A program made the position numbers and the translations under genes. This document shows positions 9,293-16,690 of a stretch of DNA of 40,679 bases, piece by piece (positions within the stretch are counted from its first letter, which is position 1; each line of letters begins with the position of its first letter). Origin of the DNA: Chromatiales bacterium (GTDB lineage Bacteria > Pseudomonadota > Gammaproteobacteria > JAHELT01); the NCBI GenBank assembly GCA_024644045.1, contig JAHELT010000287.1, forward strand, positions 1 to 40,679, written 5' to 3'. Under the pieces are notes generated by a model, which was not told where the DNA came from, made no database searches, and saw only the letters and a list, made by a program, of their open reading frames with translations.

Positions 9293-10858
9293 TTACGCCA
9301 ATGTATTCGAGGGCTGGGAACGCGGGTCGTCGGAACGATTGAATCGTGTAAACGGTTCCAGTAACGGGATGATAACCAGCTTCACATGATGTTCCCGACA
9401 GAAGTGGTTCAAACGGCGGCGCTTATCTTCATCCGGCACGAAAGTCATCCAGATCTCGTTTATGTTGTGGATACTCTGGATAGTCGGCAGGTCCCGTTCA
9501 CTTCCAAGAACGCGAACGCCGCGGATACGCTCGGCACTATGTGCCCAGCTGTCATCGATAAAGCCGACGAAAGTCACATCCATGGGCGAGTCTTTTATCC
9601 AGCTCCCCAGTGCAACGCCGCCACCCCTGATGCCATAGAGTAATATTCTCGGTGATTGCGACCGAGCGATCTGCGTTGTTTCCGCGCCCAGCCGAAGTGC
9701 CAGCCGACCGGCTCCCAGAAGCGAGAACAACACGAACCACCCCATCGGGAAAAGATACAGTGACACGTTGGGACCAATTGCAACCAGCGCCAGGAAACCG
9801 CATGACCATGCGATCGTGAAAGCGGTTAACAGATGAATGCCGTCAACGAGGTAGAAGTGGCGTCGTCCGTAGTGATAGCAGCGGGCAACCAGCGCGCACA
9901 CCAGAAAACACAACGGAAATATCCACAGCCCGGCGACGTAGACCTGGAAATCGCCGGCGCCTTGCGGAAGTCCGGAGAAACGGAACAAGTTGGTGATCGT
10001 CCATCCAACCATCACGAGTAATACATCGCTGCCTATCGTTGCCAGGTGTTGCGTTAACGTTCGCCGCCAGTTGACGGTTCCAACAACGCTCTCCCATACG
10101 CCCTTGACTATCCAGATGAAATCGCTAAGCAGGGTCGCAGTGGGGTAATAAGCCAAGTCCCGGTCTGCTTTGTGGACAAACAATACGCGTCGGTAGAACG
10201 CGTCGGGATCTTCATCAGGCGGATACAGATCACACTCGTTACGTACCATGCCCGGACCGAAAAGACCGGGGCGATGGTCAAGTATCTCGCGATATCGGTC
10301 AACGAATAGATCGGCGAACTTCAATGATTCCGGGCGCGGGCCTACGACCGACATGTCCCCTTTGATGATGTTCCATAACTGTGGCAGCTCATCGAGTTTG
10401 GTTCGCTCGAGGACCGCACCGATCGTCGTCATTCGAACGTCATTGAGAACGGTGACCCCCGGCCCCATATCCGTCCAACGCGCCGGAAACTTGCGAAACT
10501 TGTACAATGTGAAAGGCTTGCCGCGTTTCCCCAATCGCTCCTGGCGAAATACAACTTGGCCTGGAGACTCCAGCCAAAGCAGACAAGCGATGGCCAGCAT
10601 CAACGGCGCCGTGAGCAGCAAACCAGTAATGGAGAGCAGCAGATCCATGCACCGCTTGCCAATCTCCTTGATTAACGGTCGCGGTCGCGATTTCACAGGG
10701 CGCTCTGCCACGTCACGGATGAGCTGGAGATTGCTGAGCGGTTTATGAGGAGGGGTGCGCATGCTCAACGCACCGTAGAAGGGATTGCACTGGCGCGGCC
10801 AAATCGCCTCGCGTAACGACTCACGCTTACCTTTGCATCCCTTCGCCCCCCTTCGCAC
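9293..10858 (-). CDS. Initiating sugar transferase with C-terminal membrane/Rossmann module
   Basis: Polyprenyl-phosphate phosphoglycosyltransferase that would start repeat-unit synthesis. The catalytic bacterial sugar-transferase domain is at residues 66-255: a hydrophobic re-entrant helix (80-97), VVFRQERLGKRGKPF, RTKLDELPQLWNIIKGDMS with the catalytic-type Asp-Glu, and VGPRPE, HRPGLFGPG. It is followed, not preceded, by about four membrane segments (275-388) and a Rossmann-like CoA_binding_3-type domain (404-500, beginning RILLYGIRGGG). In WbaP-type enzymes this module is N-terminal. The outermost start is a GTG at 10858, without a ribosome site and followed by a basic, odd peptide; ATG 10762 (residue 33) is an alternative. 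Confidence 0.85.
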   Translation of the reverse strand: MRRGAKGCKGKRESLREAIWPRQCNPFYGALSMRTPPHKPLSNLQLIRDVAERPVKSRPRPLIKEIGKRCMDLLLSITGLLLTAPLMLAIACLLWLESPGQVVFRQERLGKRGKPFTLYKFRKFPARWTDMGPGVTVLNDVRMTTIGAVLERTKLDELPQLWNIIKGDMSVVGPRPESLKFADLFVDRYREILDHRPGLFGPGMVRNECDLYPPDEDPDAFYRRVLFVHKADRDLAYYPTATLLSDFIWIVKGVWESVVGTVNWRRTLTQHLATIGSDVLLVMVGWTITNLFRFSGLPQGAGDFQVYVAGLWIFPLCFLVCALVARCYHYGRRHFYLVDGIHLLTAFTIAWSCGFLALVAIGPNVSLYLFPMGWFVLFSLLGAGRLALRLGAETTQIARSQSPRILLYGIRGGGVALGSWIKDSPMDVTFVGFIDDSWAHSAERIRGVRVLGSERDLPTIQSIHNINEIWMTFVPDEDKRRRLNHFCREHHVKLVIIPLLEPFTRFNRSDDPRSQPSNTLA

Positions 10859-10861
10859 CGA

Positions 10862-12016
10862 CTATGCATGGGCGGCCTCATGAGCCTCGACTGAAATGCT
10901 CTCCTCGAGTCCGGCTACCACGCGATCCACGTCACTTTCACGCAACGATGGGTGCAACGGCAGAGTCAACTCGCGGGAGCAAAAAGACTCCGTATGCGGA
11001 AGATGACAGCTGGTACGTTCGCGGTAGTAAGAGAAGCGATGAACCGGCGGGTAGTGAATGCTGCTTTGAATGCCACGCTGTTTCAGACAAGCGATGACAT
11101 TTGATCGATCGGCGCCTTGCGGTAGCAGCACGGGCAGCAGATGGGCCGCGGTTTCCCAGCTTGAACCGAAAGGTACGCTAACGCCCGGCAAGCGCTCGGC
11201 CAGACGCTGTCGGTAAATCTGACTGAGCTCTCGGCGGCGCGCATTCCATTCTTTCAGGCGCGCCAACTGCACGATACCCAGCGCGGCGCGCAATTCGTCC
11301 ATGCGGTAGTTGTAACCTAGCATCAGCACGTCGTAAGAGTTAGCGTGGCCGCGGTGTCGGTCTAACGTGCTCGTGGTCATGCCGTGCGCGCGCAGGTGCC
11401 GCATACGCTCGAGAACATCCGGGTGACTTGCGATCACCATGCCACCCTCGGCGGTGCATATGTTCTTGTTGGAGAAGAAGCTGAACGCCGCAGCATGGCT
11501 CGAGCGGCCAACGGCATCCATCCCCGGTGCATGGGCGGCATCTTCGATCAATACCAGGTCTCGCTCAGTGCTGAAGGACTGCCAGGCGGGCAGATCCATC
11601 AGATAACCACCGTAGTGCATGATGATGGCAGCTTTGGTTCGAGGTGTGCACTTGGCCGCAGCGTCATCGATGGACATGTGCGGTAAATCGTCTCGCGCGA
11701 TATCGACGAACACCGGTGTCGCGCCAACATAGAGAACCGCGTTGACGGTGGCTACGAAAGTCAGCGACGGCACCAGAACTTCATCCCCCGCGCCGATTCC
11801 CAGCGCGGCTAGAGACAAATGCAATCCCGCTGTACAGGAGTTTACGGCAACCGCATTCTTCACCCCGTGCAGCGTCGCGAATGCGTGCTCAAACGCCTGT
11901 ACTTTCTCTCCCATAGTGATCCAGCCGCTATCGATAACAGCGCACAGCGCCTGTTTCTCTTCGCGGCCCAACACGGGCTCCGAAAGCGAAATCACGTTCT
12001 CGTCCGGGGCGGTCAT
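10862..12016 (-). CDS. DegT/DnrJ/EryC1-type sugar aminotransferase
   Basis: PLP-dependent aminotransferase of fold type I that would install an amino group on a keto nucleotide-sugar, the step after 4,6-dehydration. Visible are SGWITMGEKVQAFEHAFA, AVNSCTAGLHLSL for the PLP phosphate, EDAAHAPG with the PLP-stacking/binding Asp at about 159, and FSFFSNKNICTAEGGM with the Schiff-base Lys184. NYRMDELRAALG and the C-terminal SIHYPPVH are typical of the family. Length 384 is normal. It starts five bases after the nucleotidyltransferase stop and ends just before the sugar transferase. Together with the dehydratase at 13562-14761 it points to an amino-deoxy sugar in the glycan. Confidence 0.92.
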   Translation of the reverse strand: MTAPDENVISLSEPVLGREEKQALCAVIDSGWITMGEKVQAFEHAFATLHGVKNAVAVNSCTAGLHLSLAALGIGAGDEVLVPSLTFVATVNAVLYVGATPVFVDIARDDLPHMSIDDAAAKCTPRTKAAIIMHYGGYLMDLPAWQSFSTERDLVLIEDAAHAPGMDAVGRSSHAAAFSFFSNKNICTAEGGMVIASHPDVLERMRHLRAHGMTTSTLDRHRGHANSYDVLMLGYNYRMDELRAALGIVQLARLKEWNARRRELSQIYRQRLAERLPGVSVPFGSSWETAAHLLPVLLPQGADRSNVIACLKQRGIQSSIHYPPVHRFSYYRERTSCHLPHTESFCSRELTLPLHPSLRESDVDRVVAGLEESISVEAHEAAHA

Positions 12017-12021
12017 TTACT

Positions 12022-12738
12022 TCAGTGGCCGAGGATTAGCGGTTTGTAGTCGTCGACGAACCTTTCCTGTACGTGCGTGAAATCCTTCTCCTGACCTATG
12101 TCCAGCCACAGTCCTTTGTGCTTATAGGTGTAGACCGGCATGTCGTGCAAAAGCATCGTGTGCATCAAATTGTCGAATCCGAACGGTACGCCTTGGGGAA
12201 TGAGGTCGAGGATCGCGGGTTCCATGCAATAGATACCCATACTGACCTGGAAGCTCATGGAGGGTTTCTCGCGAAACCCCTGCATCCGGCCGTCGCCATT
12301 CGGCGCGTCAATCACACCGAAATCGACATCCACCACCTGGTCGGTGCAGGCCACGGTGACCTGTGCACCGCTGCTTTTGTGGAAAGCGACAAAATCATTG
12401 ATGTTGAGATCAGTGATCAAATCACCGTTCAGCACCAGAAACGTCTGGGAAAGATAGTCTTTGATGTTCACGAGCGGTCCGATCGTGCCGAGCGGTTCTT
12501 TTTCTCTACTGTAGCTAATCTTCATATCCCACTGCTTGCCGTCACCGCACAGCGTGCTGATGAGATGCCCTAGATAACCGGTAGTTATACAGGTTTCCTT
12601 TATGTCCCAACGGCGCAGCCACTTCAGTAACACCTCTATGACAGGTTGCTCGCCAACAGGCATCAGAGGTTTTGGCACGACGAACGTATAGGGGCGCAGT
12701 CTCGTGCCTTGGCCACCCGCTTGAATAACGGCCTTCAT
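12022..12738 (-). CDS. Sugar-1-phosphate nucleotidyltransferase
   Basis: Single-domain NTP_transferase protein that would form an NDP-sugar from NTP and sugar-1-phosphate. The signature AGGQGTRLRPYTFVVPKPLMPVG lies at residues 7-29 (Gly-rich loop, Arg and Lys), with LNGDLITD carrying the metal-binding Asp near 115 and the later GLWLDIGQEKDF. There is no C-terminal left-handed beta-helix, so it is the short RfbA/RffH-like or mannose-1-phosphate guanylyltransferase-like form (238 residues). GAGGAG nine bases before the ATG fixes the start. It is the first gene of the leftward operon, with a long AT-richer region upstream that should hold the operon promoter. Confidence 0.88.
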   Translation of the reverse strand: MKAVIQAGGQGTRLRPYTFVVPKPLMPVGEQPVIEVLLKWLRRWDIKETCITTGYLGHLISTLCGDGKQWDMKISYSREKEPLGTIGPLVNIKDYLSQTFLVLNGDLITDLNINDFVAFHKSSGAQVTVACTDQVVDVDFGVIDAPNGDGRMQGFREKPSMSFQVSMGIYCMEPAILDLIPQGVPFGFDNLMHTMLLHDMPVYTYKHKGLWLDIGQEKDFTHVQERFVDDYKPLILGH

Positions 12739-13561
12739 TTCCCTCTACTCCTCGCTTCTCGCCTAGCGGTATGCAAACACTAGGCCGATAAACGTACTGG
12801 GTGCCCTCGACGTTCTTGCTGATGACTGGCGGTTATTCTTTTACCGCGCCGCAGCCACCACCCATCGTCTCTATTTCGACACTTAACGTTGCTTGATCAG
12901 CAAGTGAGAGGTAACGTTTCGTGGATTTTTCATCAAATCGTGACGACTAGGCTTCAGTTTTGTGAACGAGTTACTATCGACGTCATAAAGACGTAACACA
13001 GCTTAACGTAAAACGTTGGACTAGACTCTAGGTTTCTTAATGCGTCGACACGGTATTCTGTAGTGGAGCAATACTTTAACTCCTTGTAGGGTTGCACGGT
13101 ATCCTGATATGAGAATACCAATCACGGTCTCGTAAAATAATTCGACAGTCGAAAAAGCGAGACTCACATCCACGCACGGGCGTTGTCAGATTTATAGACG
13201 CTGCCGTAAAAATCAAGAAAACTGTCGACGTCGGCGAAGCGCCTTGTAAGTGATGACTTTGCCGCGTTGTGCGAACGGATCTTCGCTTTCGCGGAGAACC
13301 AGAGCAGAATGGGTGACACAACCAGACCACGAAGCGTATACCCCTGGGCCGGGGAACCGATATTCCCTGTAACGGCGGCCGTTGTCACTCACCCGGGCAT
13401 GCTGATGGACACACGCCTCAATTGACACCGCAGTGAATGCCGCCCTCCGTTGTAACCGTTAGCGCAATATCGGCATCGCAATCCCGGAGGGCATTCAGGA
13501 AACGGCTCGGAAGTTCGCATCCGCAGCCAATGGATTCGATACGCATCGACGCGCTTTGTGC
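12739..13561. other. Long gene-free region upstream of the polysaccharide operon
   Basis: About 820 bases with no convincing gene. The only open frames (leftward, 13076-13428) are three overlapping short ones in different frames, start without ribosome sites and match no family I know; they might be remnants of a decayed gene. Composition is lower in GC than the rest. Several AACGT-containing elements cluster here (12884-12890, 12911-12918, 13004-13016), together with a near-direct repeat of GACGT at 12979 and 12990. It is the natural place for the promoter and control sites of the leftward operon; I cannot identify a trustworthy -35/-10 pair. Confidence 0.5.
12889..12903. promoter_or_regulatory. 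Possible operator palindrome
   Basis: TTGCT-TGATC-AGCAA is a perfect 5-bp inverted repeat with a five-base centre that itself reads TGATC/A. It lies about 150 bases upstream of the first gene of the leftward polysaccharide operon and is flanked on both sides by TAACGTT elements. This fits a dimeric regulator site, but a 15-mer palindrome of this quality also occurs by chance. Confidence 0.25.
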
Positions 13562-14761
13562 CTACATCGCCTGATCCAGGTTTTTTCCTGTTTCATAGTG
13601 TTCAAAGGTGGTTACCACGTGGCGGACTTGCGCAACGAAGTCATCCTTGGTGAAATTGTCCTGTGCCTGGCTATTCTCGAGAAACTCCAGAAATGTACTG
13701 ATTCGGGACGTTTCCACGACCGTTGGTTTAACTACCCCTACCGAACGGAATCGCTCTCCATCAAATCCCTCACTCTGGCCGCGAAACTCTTCGAGAGGCT
13801 TTTCCCCGCTAGTGTCGCTTTCGAAAAAATAGCAGGGCCAGCCGGCGTTTTGAATCAAGTCTGCGCATCGGCTTTTGGCTTCCGTTTCGCTTTCGCAGCG
13901 AACGGGTTTGAACCCGAGGTGGTTCAACACCGTTTCCACGATCTCATCGTAGCTTTTCGAGTTTTCACGCCGCATTCCCTTCGGGATGAAGACTTCCTTG
14001 TTTTGAGCGGCACATGCCGCAAGCAGACAGAGTTGGGCACCTTCCTTATGGGAGATGAAATAACGTCGGATGTTGTTCGGGGCCGCAATAGGTTGACGCT
14101 TCTGGACTCGCTGTAGCAACCCGTCCAAGAGGCTGCCGTTCGAAAAGGCAACGTTCGCAAATCTACTGGTAGAAACAGTATGGCGATCGGCGGCTTTCCA
14201 GAGCACTTGCTCCATCAGGGCTTTACTGGCTCCCATTAAGCTGTATGGGTTGACCGCCTTGTCAGAAGAAACCGAGAAGACGCGTTCGGGACGATAGCGC
14301 AGGTTGGAAATCAGCTGGTCCAGCCACAGCACGTTTGTATTGAGCATTCGCCGGATGCTGTACACATCCTTTTCCGAGCGGACGTGTTTCAGCGCAGAAA
14401 GGTTGAAAATGAAGTCGAAGGGCCTAGCCGAAGCGAGAAAAAGCGAGAAATCGCTACCCCCTATCCCGATGGGAAGGGCCTGAAACTCATCGGGGGCGGA
14501 AAGGTCGGCGGAAGAACGGATCTCGCGCACTAATTCGGTAAGGCCGTTTTCGTTGATATCCACCAGACAAAGCGCGCCGACGTCCAGTGGAACCAGCTCT
14601 TTTACGAGGTGCGCTCCGATAGATCCTGCGGCGCCAATGACCAGTATTCGGCTGTTGCGCAGTTGTGCGAGTTCCTTTCTCGCGGCATCAAAGTCATCAT
14701 GAAAAATAGACCGGCTACGGCCCGTAACGATCGCTTCCAGCTCATACAGAGGTGCTAACAC
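13562..14761 (-). CDS. CapD/WbpM-type nucleotide-sugar 4,6-dehydratase, soluble form
   Basis: Extended short-chain dehydrogenase of the Polysacc_synt_2 family. The NAD(P) loop GAAGSIG is at residues 43-49, LVDINENGL follows as the end of strand 2, and the active-site region reads SSDKAVNPYSLMGASK (165-180), where Met replaces the usual Tyr of the YxxxK pair as in UDP-GlcNAc 4,6-dehydratases. LKHV at 124-127 is the family's conserved block. It lacks the N-terminal membrane/Rossmann module of full-length WbpM (about 600 residues), so it should be cytosolic. The start is a GTG at 14761 without a clear ribosome site. It would supply the 4-keto-6-deoxy sugar used by the DegT aminotransferase. Confidence 0.82.
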   Translation of the reverse strand: MLAPLYELEAIVTGRSRSIFHDDFDAARKELAQLRNSRILVIGAAGSIGAHLVKELVPLDVGALCLVDINENGLTELVREIRSSADLSAPDEFQALPIGIGGSDFSLFLASARPFDFIFNLSALKHVRSEKDVYSIRRMLNTNVLWLDQLISNLRYRPERVFSVSSDKAVNPYSLMGASKALMEQVLWKAADRHTVSTSRFANVAFSNGSLLDGLLQRVQKRQPIAAPNNIRRYFISHKEGAQLCLLAACAAQNKEVFIPKGMRRENSKSYDEIVETVLNHLGFKPVRCESETEAKSRCADLIQNAGWPCYFFESDTSGEKPLEEFRGQSEGFDGERFRSVGVVKPTVVETSRISTFLEFLENSQAQDNFTKDDFVAQVRHVVTTFEHYETGKNLDQAM

Positions 14762-14911
14762 GGGGGTCTCGAATTAATCCAGGGAGGCGCCAGTATAGCC
14801 GAGCATCCAGATAAATCCCTATCGGCTCGACGCCGTTCATGGACGTCCGATCGGTGGGCCACGGGAGACTCAGGGTATCAGCGGAAACTCGAGCGGGACT
14901 GTCCCTGTTTC

Positions 14912-15859
14912 TCAGGCGTGCGGCAGGCCGATCAGCATCACGCCCATCAGAATCATGGCCATGGCGCCGACCTTGACCGGCGCGTCGTCCAGCTGGTCGC
15001 GCAGGGCCATGCGGATCGCGGGCGACAGCGGCCTGCACAGCGGTGTCATGCAAAGCGCCGTCATGCAAAGCGCCATCACGATAATCGGTGTGGTGGTCTC
15101 GATGAGGATTACCAGGGACACCGAGTCACTCAGGTCGGTGGCCCGCAGGCTGGCCGCCAGCGCCAGCAGCCCCGTGGCGTTGGTGGCGAGCAGGGCGCCT
15201 TTGTTGGCACGCACGGTGCGCAGCGCCCGCCGCAATCCGCCACGCCAAGCGAAGTACGCCGCGCACAGCGTCCCGCCGGCGGCGAACCAGAAAATTCCGC
15301 TCCAGTAGTCGCAGCGCTGGAAGACCGCGTCTTCCAGCACCAGGCTCAGCGAAACGCACAGCACCGCGGCGCTCAGGGCGCCGGTTACGGCCCTTTTCGC
15401 CAGCAGCCGCCGACCGCCGGAAACCGTCAGTGCGGCAACGCCGGCGGTGGCGATGCCAATCGCCACGTAGTGGTCGCCGAGCAGTCGCTCGCCGAGGAGC
15501 ACGAACGACAGCAGCGGCACCGCAAGCACCGCGAGGCTGAGGAAGGCTTCGGCGTAGGCGACGTCGTTGGCAGAGAACAACACCCTGAAGTAGTACAGCA
15601 GGTGCCAGGTGTAGATCGCGCCGGCCAGCATTGCCAGGCCGATGGTCGTGGGATCCGGGAACAGATCGCTGCCGGCGGCCAGCGGCGGAAACAGCAGCGG
15701 GACCGTCCCGAGCAGGCCGCTGATACCGGCCGCCTCCAAGGGGTTGGAGAAGACCCGTCGGCCAACCAGCAGCACGTCGACCACGCCCGACACGGCCAGC
15801 GCCAGGGGCACGATCCAGGCCATTGCCAGCCAGTTGTTCCATAACGGCAACGTCTCCAT
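14912..15859 (-). CDS. EamA/DMT-superfamily transporter
   Basis: Inner-membrane protein of 315 residues with about ten hydrophobic helices arranged as two five-helix halves, the pattern of drug/metabolite transporters. The first half ends with LLGERLLGDHY, matching the EamA rule of a glutamate-containing loop before the fifth helix (usually GExxT/S). Its substrate is unknown. The last helices contain a five-residue duplication (see the repeat at 15045-15074). This is the first GC-rich gene after the polysaccharide island and probably marks the island's right boundary. Confidence 0.75.
   Translation of the reverse strand: METLPLWNNWLAMAWIVPLALAVSGVVDVLLVGRRVFSNPLEAAGISGLLGTVPLLFPPLAAGSDLFPDPTTIGLAMLAGAIYTWHLLYYFRVLFSANDVAYAEAFLSLAVLAVPLLSFVLLGERLLGDHYVAIGIATAGVAALTVSGGRRLLAKRAVTGALSAAVLCVSLSLVLEDAVFQRCDYWSGIFWFAAGGTLCAAYFAWRGGLRRALRTVRANKGALLATNATGLLALAASLRATDLSDSVSLVILIETTTPIIVMALCMTALCMTPLCRPLSPAIRMALRDQLDDAPVKVGAMAMILMGVMLIGLPHA
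15045..15074. repeat. In-frame 15-bp tandem duplication inside the EamA gene
   Basis: The unit GTCATGCAAAGCGCC occurs twice without a gap, at 15045-15059 and 15060-15074. Being 15 bases long it keeps the frame and adds five residues (the MTALC unit) to a C-terminal membrane segment. Such a perfect repeat suggests a recent slippage event. Confidence 0.85.
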
Positions 15860-15989
15860 GCCCGGCCCTTCCTGATTCTGCTTGGGTCAGTTTCAGCATA
15901 GGCAGGCAGGCACGGGCAGGAAGTGCGCTGTGCCGGGCGCACGGCGTGAACTATTTTCCTCAGGCAGTGCGCGAGCGGGGCTGACCCCG

Positions 15990-16463
15990 TCAGAACTGCA
16001 CGCCGAAACTCAGGAAATCGACGTCGTTCTCGATCTGGGTGTACTCGATCTCGAAGCGCAGGATGCCGGCGCTGACGCCCAGGCCGACGCCGAGCGAGGT
16101 ATCGTTGTCGCTGGTCGAGGCAGCGCCGACAGAGACCTCCGTATCGGCGATCCCGCCGCGCAGCTTCAGGTACAGTGGCCCAGGCGTGACGAAGCTCACG
16201 TACAACGCGTTGGTCTCGACCTCGAGCGGCTGACCGGCCACGTCGCCGTCGCTGGCGGTGCGCGAGAACTCGGCTTCAAGGCCCACATCGGCGACCAGAA
16301 TGCCCAGCTCGTAGCCGAGCGTCAGCGCCACGTTGGTCGGGTCGTCGGCGCCGCTGATGTCGACCAGCATCGGACCGGTCTTCGCGCCGATGTACAGATC
16401 GGCATGCGCGGCCGGAATGAGGCACAGCGCCAGCGCTGTGGCGGACAGGAGTTTTCGATACAT
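15990..16463 (-). CDS. Small outer-membrane beta-barrel protein
   Basis: A 157-residue exported protein. The N-terminus is a classic signal peptide (MYRKLL, then a hydrophobic run to PAAHA, with cleavage after AHA near residue 21). The mature part alternates polar and hydrophobic residues in about eight strands, with Gly/aromatic-rich ends (YIGAKTGP, VALTLGYELG, LYVSFVTPGPLYLKLRGG, LGVGLGVSAGILRFEIEY), and it finishes in Phe, the BAM recognition residue. This is the OmpA/OmpX-like barrel pattern. Function is unknown. It diverges from polA with about 225 bases between them. Confidence 0.75.
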   Translation of the reverse strand: MYRKLLSATALALCLIPAAHADLYIGAKTGPMLVDISGADDPTNVALTLGYELGILVADVGLEAEFSRTASDGDVAGQPLEVETNALYVSFVTPGPLYLKLRGGIADTEVSVGAASTSDNDTSLGVGLGVSAGILRFEIEYTQIENDVDFLSFGVQF

Positions 16464-16690
16464 AAGCCTCGCTCGCGTTGATGGCGGCGCTAATTCTAAC
16501 GCGCGAGCGCGCCGAACACGCGATCTGCATCACAGGCCCGGGTGCCGTAACCCGCGCCGCGCCGTCACAGTGTCGAACGCGCCGGCGAATATCCGCAGCG
16601 GCACTTGCAATGCGCTTCGGAAACTCCGTACCGTAGCCGGCCAGCGTACACAGCGTCCCATACAAACGAAGGCCGATAGCGCAGCATTCA

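Noticed and set aside
13076-13428. Three overlapping short leftward frames that might be a frameshifted gene
   Set aside because: None shows a family motif, a ribosome site or continuity across frames; I cannot reconstruct a gene from them.
14918-15844. 308-residue rightward frame opposite the EamA gene
   Set aside because: Gln/Arg/His-rich shadow of a membrane-protein gene on the other strand; no start signal and no family resemblance.
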